64,000 bases of DNA from Aradus depressus (lineage: Eukaryota; Arthropoda; Insecta; Hemiptera; Aradidae): NCBI GenBank assembly GCA_963662175.1, contig OY759216.1, positions 52,345,087 through 52,409,086 of the forward strand, given 5' to 3'. Below the pieces are notes generated by a model. The model ran no database searches. It saw only the letters and a program-made list of their open reading frames with translations, and was not told the origin of the DNA. The position numbers and the translations under genes were made by a program. Numbering within the stretch: position 1 is the first letter of the stretch; every line of letters begins with the position of its first letter. Of the stretch, positions 13,301-23,100 are shown one piece after another.

Positions 13301-13635
13301 TCCGCCTTCTGATAAGCTCTTATGTCTGAAACAAGTTCTCAAATCATCAAAAATTTGTGTGGTTAAGATGGAGGTTGATTTGACGTGGAATGACCCTGAA
13401 TGGTTAAAAACTGGACCTTTCATCATAGAATATTTGCTTGTTGTTTGTTATAGGTCATGTGTTGAAGCGAGAGAGGGAAGAAGGTGGGGATGCGGTGGAG
13501 GCGAAGAAGCACTGTCCAGACGATGAAGAGATCAATGCCCAGGTGCAGAGTGCCATAGACAGTATACTCAATCTTCAGCGTAATGATCCTCTGGAGGAGG
13601 CTGTTCGAAGCATCTCCTCCTCATCAAACTCATAG
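1277..13635 (+). CDS. BICRA: BICRA/GLTSCR1-like chromatin remodeler subunit, 3' part (nine coding exons)
   Basis: This is the defining subunit of the non-canonical BAF (ncBAF/GBAF) SWI/SNF complex, a nuclear protein that in vertebrates binds BRD4 and BRD9. Coding exons are 1277-1363, 1888-1947, 2027-4258, 5393-5560, 7656-7904, 9030-9109, 10796-11039, 11832-11967 and 13454-13635. Joined they stay in one frame for 1145 residues plus stop. The family's GLTSCR1 domain starts at IEQQFQADRQ in the seventh exon and includes FLSKSDAVKRLIRYH and LLDKKTHLYNKFSFLILKES. The C-terminal block VQSAIDSILNLQR is nearly identical to the vertebrate protein as I recall it. The large third exon encodes a long degenerate repeat. 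No convincing start codon is visible; the gene probably begins left of the window. The identification is firm from the two conserved blocks. Confidence 0.92.
1888..1947 (+). CDS. BICRA: BICRA coding exon
   Basis: Twenty codons between a pyrimidine-rich acceptor (ctctgtag) and the donor gtaatg, phase 0 at both ends. It encodes ANTAGLSNNTSKETIMQSLQ. A methionine here (codon 16) is not a likely start, because the open frame continues upstream. Confidence 0.8.
2027..4258 (+). CDS. BICRA: BICRA large repeat-coding exon
   Basis: This 744-codon exon runs from the acceptor gtttcag to the donor gtaatg. The first ~45 codons are Gly/Val-rich and strongly GC-rich, in contrast to the AT-rich surroundings. 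About 19 degenerate copies of a motif close to EQNRLQIVSGVPNSN follow, spaced about 17-26 residues apart. They cover roughly residues 70-430 of the exon. The C-terminal third is Ser/Asn-rich with a basic patch near KLMKSKKPVKKAAV. The repeat is not a domain I can name. The low-complexity character fits the disordered N-terminal half of BICRA proteins. Confidence 0.9.
4259..5392 (+). other. BICRA intron with (TA)n microsatellite
   Basis: AT-rich intron sequence. A (TA)n run of about 22 bases lies at 4819-4841. I see no exon and no transposon ends here. Confidence 0.6.
5393..5560 (+). CDS. BICRA: BICRA coding exon (coiled-coil-like block)
   Basis: Fifty-six codons in phase 0 between attgtag and gtaagt. 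The protein begins QLKQIQAQVTALSNNKF and continues with LQRLVSEQHRILLGGKL. This amphipathic helical block is more conserved in character than its neighbours and may be a protein-contact helix (inference). Confidence 0.85.
5892..6212 (-). mobile_element. family A SINE with internal 59-bp duplication
   Basis: A near full-length - strand copy. Its tail contains two consecutive copies of a ~59-bp block starting gcctactagcagagcgtgg (from 5927 and 5986). The tRNA-like head is at 6150-6212 with the B-box complement gggattcgatcccgcg. It lies in a BICRA intron. Confidence 0.8.
7180..7470 (+). mobile_element. LINE-like reverse transcriptase C-terminal remnant
   Basis: One + frame reads VNNITKYTKLSVEVQRLWNI and later LILDKNTYTTIQKAIILNTC. 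This resembles the post-catalytic end of a degenerate LINE RT family common in arthropods (pattern KYxxLxxEVxRLWN ... QKAxILxTxRxxR). No polymerase motifs remain. It is a dead fragment in a BICRA intron; the exact clade cannot be set from this piece. Confidence 0.5.
7656..7904 (+). CDS. BICRA: BICRA coding exon (Gln/Pro-rich)
   Basis: Eighty-three codons in phase 0. The acceptor is tttaaag with a weak pyrimidine tract; the donor is gtaatt. The product is a low-complexity Gln/Pro/Ser/Thr linker (GGQQQQVRVVQQQVKQAG, then Pro-rich). The weak acceptor makes this exon boundary the least certain in the gene. Confidence 0.75.
8771..8905. mobile_element. possible short hAT-like MITE
   Basis: The segment is bounded by taggccggattaag and, inverted, gcaggcccggtc. 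These look like worn terminal inverted repeats. No clear target duplication is seen, so the call is tentative. Confidence 0.3.
9030..9109 (+). CDS. BICRA: BICRA coding exon
   Basis: Eighty bases after ttttttacag, ending with two bases of a Leu codon before gtaagt. It encodes QASTQTPPSMLTTPSQPIF then SKTKRASL, leading into the conserved GLTSCR1 domain of the next exon. Confidence 0.85.
9372..9718 (+). mobile_element. tRNA-derived SINE, family A, reference copy
   Basis: The longest and clearest copy. It has the head gggcgccggtagctcagtgg with A box, then a B box at gtgggttcgtaaccc. The body contains tctgggaggtaaaataaac and cgtccttcggatgggacgtt, and a tail around gtaggcgatatgaactcg. It ends with a short (ctaac)n run. 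It sits in the BICRA intron 9110-10795. Confidence 0.9.
10409..10727. mobile_element. hAT-family MITE with 8-bp target duplication
   Basis: The 319-bp element begins cagggg...gtcggcagc and ends, inverted, with ggttgccgaccc, the classic hAT end type. It is flanked on both sides by TACTAAAG (10401-10408 and 10728-10735), an exact 8-bp duplication as expected for hAT. It has no coding capacity and must be mobilised in trans. Confidence 0.85.
10796..11039 (+). CDS. BICRA: BICRA coding exon carrying the GLTSCR1 domain
   Basis: This 244-base exon begins with the third base of a split Leu codon and ends before gtgaga. It encodes the conserved core: IEQQFQADRQGAAVPD, then FLSKSDAVKRLIRYHTMNEP, then KADELFDQTAKHLLDKKTHL and YNKFSFLILKESM. 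This is the domain by which the family is recognised and through which BICRA/BICRAL are thought to join the SWI/SNF core. Confidence 0.95.
11040..11831 (+). other. BICRA intron, no feature seen
   Basis: AT-rich intron between two conserved coding exons. I see no repeat ends, RNA gene or extra exon. Confidence 0.5.
11832..11967 (+). CDS. BICRA: BICRA coding exon (end of GLTSCR1 domain)
   Basis: It runs from ttgttgcag to gtaggc, ending one base into a codon. RLQPTSELLLLERLLLADET completes the helical end of the GLTSCR1 domain. An Ala/Pro-rich tail follows (EAAAPPPPPVQPSPLSA). Confidence 0.9.
12131..12260 (+). repeat. dispersed repeat B copy
   Basis: This segment shares scattered blocks with 43700-43840: gcaaaactc, catttact, acagaagctgtt and ttctgaacgac, in the same order. 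Two old copies of one interspersed repeat explain this. Its class is not clear. Confidence 0.5.
12860..13033 (+). repeat. 35-bp minisatellite, five copies
   Basis: Five nearly identical head-to-tail copies of a 35-bp unit (ttcatgttacggtactgctt plus atttgctctatcagt). One copy has g for a. It lies in the last BICRA intron, about 400 bases before the terminal exon. Since 35 is not a multiple of three, the unit reads through all frames and makes spurious ORFs. Confidence 0.95.
13454..13635 (+). CDS. BICRA: BICRA terminal coding exon
   Basis: It begins with the last two bases of a Gly codon after tgttatag and ends at TAG (13633-13635). It encodes GHVLKREREEGGDAVEAKKH, then the conserved VQSAIDSILNLQR motif and a Ser-rich end. 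The charged KRE...AKK segment matches a nuclear basic patch in the family. Confidence 0.93.
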
Positions 13636-16600
13636 TACCTACCATCTCCTTTCCCCCTCCATCTTACAGCTAACTATTGTAGTTAGTGAGTGGCTCCACA
13701 CTTGCAACACTGGGAGATGAACTCCAGGTTTTATTATAGAATTTGAACAATTTTCTCGAACAACGTTTCTTTTTCATTCTCCCTTACATGATCGGAATTG
13801 AAGACAAATAAGAAATGGGTCAAGGGTTTCGACCACTGAAAATTTTCCCCGTGCTAAGTATTTATGCTAGTATCAGCTGATTATTGTTCATAGGTATTTT
13901 GAAGTGACAACCCCTGGAGCGATCTAGGGCTACATTAGTAGACCCTTTTCTAAACAAACTCTGTAAATTGTTCTAACAGTGTATTATGGAGAGTTCGATG
14001 CTCCATTATAGCCAGCTGGTCGGTTGGTTAACAAAACTGTATTTACATATTTACTTTTCATTTTATATTAATTACTTTCCCATTCATTACATTCTTTTCT
14101 TAATGGGCCTTAAGATCTAAATGAAACTATTTCTGGAAAATTTCTATGCGTGTATATCCATCGTTTCACATAAATTCTGAAACTAATGGAATCGGTTTTG
14201 ACGAAATTTGGTATACTGTGAACTGATGTCTTGTGAACTTCTATTGAGCCTGCAATTTTCAAGCAAAAACGCTCAACCGGTTTGGAAATTACAGTAGCAG
14301 CTCAAGTGTTTTAGATGCCTCTTATTTCAAGAGGCATTTAGTTTTGATAAAAAAATCGGATGTTTAGTTATTCCGCGTATTATTATTATTTTCAAAATTG
14401 GCTGTATAAAATTTTAATTATTAGTAATACCACCGGTTATTCAGAGTGTTTTCGTAAATTTTATCTGTAAAACGAACGTTTACACCCATGCTGAGTTTTG
14501 GATTTTATCCTTTAAATTTACGCAGCTCTTGCATGAATGGTCTTTTTTTCTATTTAATTCTTAAATTGAAGGGGAACTCGGGAGACAGCTCAATATCAAA
14601 TGTTTGCTCGATTAATCTACACTACGTATATAGCTGGGGGAAATTTAACTTGATAAGTTGTGGGGAGACTATCCTGAATTAGTCTTGATCCAAAAGTTGT
14701 TCCAGAAAAGAAATATAATTTTATGATATAACCTTGCTCTTCGCCAGTTAACTATTACTTTAAAATTGTGATCGTTCAACTCAAAAAGTATCTTTTGAAC
14801 CAGTATTTTTATAATTGTTGTTATAAATTATCATTATTTATGTATGTAATATCAGATTTTACCAATAGTAGGTTTTACTTTTTTTTTCTCTATTTTTAAT
14901 CATAATTTATTATTAGATTTATTTCTTTATGTTTGTTGTAATTTTAAATTTTCCTATGAGCCGAATTCTTTTTTTCTGGCTGCACAGTTTTCGGATTGAT
15001 ATGAAAACGTATATTTTTTTTTAATGAACTTAATTTTTGAATATTATTTTATTGTTTGTGGAATTTATGGTTGTTTTTATTTGAAGGGAAATTTTATGTA
15101 TTTGAGAATAAGTGCCTTCTTTTTAAATATTCAAAAAAAAAGAAAGAAAGGGAATTTAAAAAGAACCTAACTAATCCGATTTAAAATTAAAAAAATAAAT
15201 AAATCAGTTTGTTAAAAAAAGGTATATTCATAAATAATACGTTTTTGCCATAATATTAATTATGATAAAAGCCCTACCATACTAAAGTATTTTTAAAACT
15301 ACTTAATTTAAACTATTAGTTGATATTTTCGTCTATTATTTTTAATTTTGAAGAAATGTCTTCATTTGAACGATTAGTTGCTTCGTTTAAAAGTATGAAT
15401 TGTCTGTAAATTCATCTAAAAAATTACTTTTCTCCTGAAAATCAGATCTTAATTTTCTTTATAGATTATAGATTTTTTTTTATAACTGAACATTTTTAAT
15501 TTTATATTAAGTACGAAGTAAAAATCTGTGCCCTAATGTTGCTGTAATAAGACGGTAGACTTGGACAGACAATTTTTTCTCGTGATTTGAGGGCATTTCC
15601 TAATATGTGTAGAAGATTTCAATTTGTTTGCCATTTTGTAATTTTTAAGTTCCTGGAATGAAATCGTGTACCTTGCTACGGGCATTACCTATGGATTTTG
15701 TGTAGGACGTACCAAGTATTTAATCAAAACGAGAAATGTGTCTGTCTGTCTCCGCAGTGCTATTTTGTCATTTTAGCTGAACCTCTTGATATAGAAATTT
15801 CGTGCCGGCCTATAGTTTCTTTTGGCAAGACCAAAGTTGTTTTTATTCAGTACATTGGCATATAAATATGTCTGACGAGATTAGTCGATTCATAAATGCA
15901 TCAAATACTTAAAATTTTTAACAGGAATATTTTAATTCTTTGTAAGTTTACAAATACTCGTACCTTTGTATAATAGTCGTGAAATATAGTGTAAATATTT
16001 TTTATTTATTCTGCACCCAGATACAGATAAACTTTTGACTGGTCCTTGCTTAATACATACATACATGTATATCCTTCTAGAAACGTAACCAATTTTGAAT
16101 GGTACAATTTTTTTTACGCGACACCGCAGTATCTAGTATGTACATATTATGAAATTCTTACTGAATAGCAGATTTTTTGACTATATATTTTGAAAAATTA
16201 TTACAAAATCTTTAAAGAAAAGGTGCTTTCAAAAAATTGTTTTGAACAAAATTATCGTTCCAATAATTTTGAACTATTTTTTAAAAAGGAACATTCCTCT
16301 GTTTTAAATTAAGGAAAATTTATTTTTATTAATTTTTTTTTTTCAATTAGTTTTGTTTTTTAAATTAATCCTAGTTCATTTAGCTCTATTTTTCTCCTTC
16401 ATTCCACGAACTTTCTTTTTATACATATTTGGCCAATCTAGTCCATTTTTGTTGTTTTTTCTTGTATTATTTTTTTTTTTTCTTTAACTTAAGTAATATA
16501 TAAACTTTTTTTGTGTAATGTTGAGCATGTAAGGCTTCCAGAACATTCATTGTAAATAATTTATACATATGTATGTCATCTGCTGTAATTTTAATGAAAC

Positions 16601-17480
16601 TATTTATGTTAATACTTTAGTTCCTAATTGGATGTAAAAACATTTCTGAGTCGAATGGTCACCATATTAAAAAAAAAAAAAGGGTTTTTCTTTATATTGA
16701 CAGTCAGTATTGAGTAGAAAATATTGTTTTACTTTTGTCCATTTTTTACAACGTTCAATATTGATCTTCATAAATTATTTTTTTTATATTAGTTAAAAAG
16801 AATCTCTTGATGACTGCATCCCAAACGTTTTATAAAAGTTGCATTTATCATTATTTATATTTCGTTGTTTTGAAGCGTGAATAATAGTTTTTAAAAAATA
16901 TGATCTGAATTTTCTCTCTTCAATGTTCACTAGTTTCATTTTCTCTATTTGCATATTATCAAATGAAGCAGCTCTGTGTGAACGTGAAAATTATATAATT
17001 TCATATTAATTTTTCATTTTTATTTTACGAATTGGCTAAAGTTTTACTATATTTTCTACTTTTAATATAGACTGCGGAGAATAAATTTATTTTTCTCTTG
17101 CAGAGAAGAGAAAAAATATTTTTAAATCTTTTATTATTGTCTCGTGCCTCTGGAAAAACTTATCAGGGATCTAACTGGTTTCTTAAATTGAGTAAAAATA
17201 AAAAGCAATGCTGTTTAAATTTAAGGTTGTGATGAATGAGTTCGATCTCAATGTTTTTAACTATCAATTTGTAGAATATGTTTTTAAGTGTACAAATTTA
17301 TTTATGTTTTATTTTCTCTATGATAATTTAAGTCTCTATACATAGAGTGTAAAATCTGTAATATTTTGTATATATTGTACAGGTCTTTTACAGATAAATT
17401 AATTTACAGAAAGAATGTATTGTTTATTTCACAATTACTCTCCTCCAATAGATATAAAGATATTTCTGTTATAATGATTG
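13636..17480 (+). other. BICRA 3' UTR and AT-rich downstream sequence
   Basis: After the stop codon there is a long AT-rich stretch with many T runs and several AATAAA-like strings. The 3' end of the transcript cannot be placed by eye. No coding exon or transposon is evident. Confidence 0.5.
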
Positions 17481-17484
17481 ATAG

Positions 17485-17645
17485 AGTCGACAGTATCCTT
17501 ATCCTTACTATGTTGAGGGAAGTCGGGTTTCTGTCATATAAATTTTAAAAAAAATTAGTAGTTGGCCAACGTCAATTTCCGAAACGTTGGTCAAATACTG
17601 AATTGTTATATACATGACAGTATTTCGACTTACCTCAACATATTG
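17485..17645. mobile_element. short inverted-arm (foldback) element
   Basis: The left arm (tatgttgagggaagtcgggt) and right arm (tcgacttacctcaacatatt) are inverted copies. The centre ggccaacgtcaatttccgaa runs into acgttggtc, so ccaacgt faces acgttgg. It belongs to the same family as 21440-21695 and 31880-32215. Confidence 0.65.
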
Positions 17646-17671
17646 TTACTCAAGTAACAAAACATACTCAC

Positions 17672-17760
17672 TTGGCTTTAACGAAGTCATATCGTCCACT
17701 ACCAGACTATGGTGGACATGAGCACGAATCTACTCTGGGAGTCGTAAGTTTTGCCTGTCC
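17672..17760 (-). mobile_element. family A SINE tail fragment
   Basis: Contains gaagtcatatcgtccactac and ctatggtggacatgagcacg, the diagnostic 3' portion of the family in - orientation. The tRNA-like head is missing. Confidence 0.6.
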
Positions 17761-18944
17761 AGGCTGTGTCTTCAACGAATAAATGACATCAATGGCGTTT
17801 TATAATGTGAAATTATCTGGCTATGAAAACATGATGGAAATGGGATTTCAGTGCCAGTGCTAAGGAGAAAAGTGATTTACTATTATCATTTTTTAAGACA
17901 CTATCTTTTAAAGCTATAGCTGATTTTTTTCTGTTTTATTCCCGGACAAAATTAAAGGATCACTTCATTTTTACAATTTTAATGAGTTTCTGACAACGGA
18001 AAAGAACATGAAGATTTGTGTCATTGATAAAGGAAATTAAAAATTAACAGAAAAGATAAAATTCTTTATTTTTTTGAAATATGAAAAAAGTTAAACAAAA
18101 AAACAGTAAAGTTAACAAAAAAAAAGTTCATAAAAATACATCAAATTTCGAAAAAATGTAACTGGTGTTTCCTCCCCTGGCTTCATGTGGATCCATCCAA
18201 TTTTAACTTGACGCATAACAATTTTATAATATAAATAGAAAAAGACCTATCCTTCCAGTAGATCCAGCGATTATATTTACTATTGTGGTGGAAAAACATA
18301 TATTGGATAAATTAACTTCCCATAAGTGCTCTCAAAAAAAATATATATCTATTGGAAATTAAAGTTTATATGGGATAGTTAGAATTGTAACTAGTACATT
18401 TTGTGAATAAATTATTCATACGAAGGATCCAACTCAAACAAAGAATAAAATCTAAATTACCACAATAATAAATAATCACATTTCTTGTAACGATGGATTT
18501 ATGCTGGCCATGGAACAAAATTAAAATCCCTACATTGGGTAGATACAGAGAATATAATTTATTCGAAGATTGTCAGGTAAACGTATCATGTGCAATTTTG
18601 TAGAAATTATATACAAAATTGCACATATAGAATAAAACGAACACATTTACTTCAACGTTACAAAGACCCATATCTACGTCCAAAGGAGGCTAGTTTAATT
18701 CTTTCAAAGGAAAGCCTCAAATCAAAATTTAAATAAAGGTTGCAAAGGCATGGATTCTTCAAGACATTCTTAGGACTACTGAATAAATAGCAAAGAACAC
18801 AAGAAATAAAGGTTTTTATGTATTTAGTCAACAATAAATAAATAAATAACATTTCAATAAAAAAAAACAATGACAATCGAAATAAACATTTTACTTTGTT
18901 TTACCAAAAAGAAGGTCCCTATACAATATTTGTATATTTATTTA

Positions 18945-19057
18945 CATCCTAATATATTTACAAACAAAAGCAAAGGATATGTATTTACACCCTAATATTT
19001 ACAAACAAAAGCAAAGGATATGTATTTACAACCTAATATTTACAAACAAAAGCTAAG
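18945..19057 (+). repeat. ~42-bp tandem repeat, about 2.7 copies
   Basis: The unit acaaacaaaagcaaaggata followed by tgtatttacaccctaatattt is repeated head to tail with small changes. It lies downstream of both converging genes BICRA and CCDC130. Confidence 0.85.
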
Positions 19058-19096
19058 AAAAAAACATCTTTAAACATTGGCACTTGGTTTCTTGTG

Positions 19097-19200
19097 ACTC
19101 ATGCCCGACATATATCGCGCTCTGATGGACATGAGCCTCTATTATGAAAGCCCAAATTTAATCTTTACCTGACGTCGCATAAGTCCCATTCGAGCGATTA
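19097..19200 (-). mobile_element. family A SINE fragment
   Basis: Starts gactcatgcccgacatatat and contains tctgatggacatgagcc and gtcccattcgagcg, the SINE tail in - orientation. The head is missing and the copy is worn. Confidence 0.6.
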
Positions 19201-19394
19201 ATATTATAATTTTCATTTTTAGATATTTATTTTATTTTTAAAGAAAATGAGGAAATGTAGTTAGTTTATTTGCAATATTGTTACAATCAAAAAATATAAA
19301 GAACGTATGTTTTTTAAAAATATTGTCTTATTTCACAAAAAATAAAATATAAGGGAATATGCAAAAATGTTAAATATCATTGTTACAATCGATA

Positions 19395-19448
19395 ATTGAT
19401 GAAGTGAATAAAACAAACTTATTTTTGAAATATCGTCTATTCCACTAA

Positions 19449-19483
<35 letters not shown>

Positions 19484-19560
19484 ACTACCGGTTTCGGCTT
19501 TATACCATCGTCAGGTCTAGTTATGAACTAATTGATGAAGTGTTTCAGTGAACGAAGATC
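19395..19560. mobile_element. repeat with (TA)n core and hammerhead-like motif
   Basis: A (TA)n run (19451-19480) is followed, on the - strand, by CTGACGA (19508-19514), a short GG/CC stem and GAAAC (19491-19495) leading to cggtagttg. The layout matches other Penelope-associated ends in the window. Confidence 0.5.
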
Positions 19561-19836
19561 TTGGAGTTCATTAAATTCGAAACTCGTTTTCAAATGTTGT
19601 CTACATTTTATCCGCTCAATATTCTACAATGAGTATTCCTGAAACCCCTTCGTATTGAAAATCTATACGATGCCGGTGCAGCTAGAGTTATTATATATAA
19701 ATAATTTATTTCTGTTTAACTTCCTGTTATAGTACATACCTTTTCTCTTTCCAAATAATAGGATCTGAACTGAGAGAATTCCTATATTAGTTCTTATGAT
19801 AGATACATTCTAATTGACAATTTCTACTTGTATATA

Positions 19837-19841
19837 TATAT

Positions 19842-19914
<73 letters not shown>

Positions 19915-19915
19915 G
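19837..19915. repeat. compound (TA)n(GA)n microsatellite
   Basis: A TA run of about 48 bases is followed by a GA run of about 30. It lies about 20 bases beyond the CCDC130 stop codon, inside the presumed 3' UTR of that gene on the - strand. Confidence 0.95.
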
Positions 19916-19936
19916 AACTCTTCAATATCCATGCCT

Positions 19937-20100
19937 TCATCTATCGGAGGAAGACGAAGATGAAGAATCGTATTCAGTTCCAACAAGAGACACACCACAC
20001 GAATGTTTGATCCCCAAATGTGATTTGTTCAAGCTACTTGCAGGCACTACTAGAGATGTGTCTATTTTCTTCATTTTCTCAACCAACTTTTCCCGAGCAC
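19937..20100 (-). CDS. CCDC130: CCDC130 coding exon 5
   Basis: It begins after atatttcag and ends at TGA (19939-19937). It encodes AREKLVEKMKKIDTSLVVPA, then LGIKH and GVSLVGTEYDSSSSSSSDR. The LGI(K/R) patch and the acidic or Ser-rich end match the family tail. Confidence 0.9.
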
Positions 20101-23100
20101 CTGAAATATTACAAAGAAAATTAATTCAAATACTATGTATATACTGGCTGTATTATCCGACATGCCTGGGGAATACACCGTTTTACCTGTTCATTCTGAC
20201 CATTACTCATGAACAATCACGATAATGCAATAAAATGCATTCTAAATAGCGTGAAACGTTGTGACTCATCACCCGGGCAACGTCGGGTACTATAGCAAGT
20301 AGTCGAAATTTAGGATATGTAAATTTAGTCGAGGGGCTATTATAACGATAGTTGAATGATAGCACTTTTGCCAAAACATGAGTGAATGTCATTATTATAT
20401 TATACATTTACAATATGAGCGCCTTAAGATGCCGTCAAAGACTACTTGATCTCACTTCTCCGCATCTTGACCACCAAAAGACTCTCCAGATGCGATATAA
20501 TTCTTAAAAAAATTAAAGATCTCGAAATATATCTTGTCCTAATTAAAGCCTCCCTATGACTTTGGTGTTTTCGGTTAGCAAGGCGGGATGTTATGAAGAG
20601 TATAACGTACTTACTGGAAGAGGACTGGAACGTAAGGAGAGACGCTAGTCTAACGTCGTCTTGATGCTCTGGCACCAGGGCAATATTTAGACTAGATTTT
20701 TTCAACAGTGCATTATCTAGTCGTTCTTTGGCTTTCCGTTGTTTCTTCATCAACTGAAAAAAAATGTAAAAATCATAAATTTGCTTTTAGAAAGTAATTA
20801 ATTTTAAATTTTATTTGGAAATATTTTGAACAGAATATAGATAAGTGTGTCAGACCATGTCAATGAGGGAGTAACAAATGGCTTTAGTTAACGAAAACCA
20901 TTATTATGGAAATATTCCATACTAAAGCATCATGGGAAGTTATCTAATTGGTCAGAAATTCGAATTTGAGCTTTCAACGGAATTTCACCTGTACTCAGAA
21001 TTGAGTAGTTTCTGAATAAAATTATTGATTTTCAGCTAAATTAGCCGAAGAGGAAATGATTTTAGAAGGAGTTCGGTGCACACATATAAATCTAAAAAAT
21101 CTAGATTTGGATTAAGGTTAAACTAAAATAAGTAAAAACAAATAACATTCAATAATAAAATAAGAAGAATTGACTTCTCTGCTCATGCACTTAAAATAAA
21201 ATATAAATATAAAATGTTCCTAAAAAAGAGAATAATACAACACTAATAATAATAAAATACCCACAGACGAAGCCTCAATGATATTATTGAAAAAAACAAA
21301 AATGGTGGATTTAGATAGTAATTATTTAAGTGCCCGAAAATGTTTTTTTATGAACATTTTAAATGGAGAGTCGTTGAAAGGGTATTATTATGAAGATTTC
21401 AAAAATATACACACTTAATGATTGATAGAGTCGACAGTCTCTTTTTAATGTTGAAAAAAATCTAGGTTCTGTCAGGTAAATAAAAAAATTTTGCCAACGT
21501 TTCGGAAACTATTTATTTCCTTCATCAGGGTCTTATAATCACTAGAGTGGATACGGATGTGTTGCGTCAGACACAAACACCTTCTCCACACACATCATAA
21601 GGCCCTGAAGAAGCAAATAGTTTTCAAAACGTTGGCCAAATACTGAGTTTCTTATATACACGACCTAACCTTGATTTTTCTCAACATGTACACACTTGTT
21701 TTCATAATTGTTTAAAGCTCCGAACCACAAATCGCAAAAAAACGAAATCCTATGGAAAGCTCAATGTGTCCGTCCATCGTTCATTTTGTGAGAACACTGA
21801 ACTGTGTAACCTAGAAAGCTGAGATTTGACATGTTGGTTGGTCACATGTGCCCAATAATATTTCTGAGAAACCAACGAAAAAAATTGTTATATATAACAC
21901 ACAACATAGGATATATATTGTTTCCCCCAGCTGGCCGAAGTTGGAAAGGCCTTCTAAGCACATTTATACTACGATGTACGTGGGTATGTGACTCCATGGT
22001 CCGTACAGCTGACATTCCGTTAATAAGGATTAAAGTTAGAGTACTATATACACCAACCTCTTCACAGATCAGTCAGTTCCGAGAAGGAATAACACCGTCC
22101 ATAAATGGAGATAAGCAAACGTTAAAAAATGTTGTGGTTACCCTAAATTTGGCCCTAAGCTCCGAGTTGAGTGTGAAGTCGTCTTTCCATTTGGCCTCGT
22201 TCCTGGCCACCAGACGGTCTATGGCGCCAGACAGCCGCTTGCACTTCTCCTGGTCACCCGTCCCATGCTCTAGTCTAAACATTGCATCGTCGTAGAGCCG
22301 CTTCGTCACCTCTTTGTCCTCTGGCACCACCTGCCCGTTCTGCGTTGGATCCCATCTGTTCTCCTGCCTTCGAGCCCCACTTATTATCACATATTCCAAG
22401 TTCTATAAATGAGAAAGTGAATTAATGAGTTAGGTAAAAAATAATGGTTTTCCCTAAAATATTTTTTATCTATATGCAATAAGATATATTAACAGTGAGA
22501 AGTACACAACTAGCAAATAAAATGTAGGAAAAATGTCTATGAGTACATGAGATGAAGAGAAAAACCAACTCACTCATCACTAGAAGGTCTCTAGGCCATT
22601 GACGTTCAAGGCGACTTTAAGGATTTGGAGGAGTGTGGCGAAGTAAGGAGCATGGGTTAAAGATTATTGCGGGAACTAAGTAAGAATGGAATTTCTAATA
22701 TCTTAGTTAACTACTTCGATGATGGAAAAAATAGTGTGAAGGGTTTTGTTGGAGACATATTAAGGAGCATCAGTTATTTTACGAAGGATTATAAGAAAGT
22801 TTTTTGAAAATATTTCCAAAAATAAAAACATCCATAAGACCTTACCCCTGGATCTGTTTTGATTTCAAAATGATTGTCGCAAAGATGGCACTTCATCCGA
22901 AACTGGTAAACGGGGGTGGTATAGTACATCCCTATCTTCTTCTTCTCTGCATTATATCTGCAACAAAAAATAATACCTCTTGAAAATCTGGATTATAATA
23001 TGTATAACAAATTTCATACCCCGTCTTATATCGCATGTATGAACAGACGCCGCACTGTCTTCTTTGAAAATGGTCTATATAATGGAAATATCTATTTGTA

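Noticed and set aside
19810..20010. Short ORFs with Tyr/Ile and Arg/Glu runs
   Set aside because: They are translations of the (TA)n(GA)n microsatellite near the CCDC130 stop.
21831..22295. 154-codon + strand frame
   Set aside because: Its right half is the antisense of CCDC130 exon 3, and the left half is intron.
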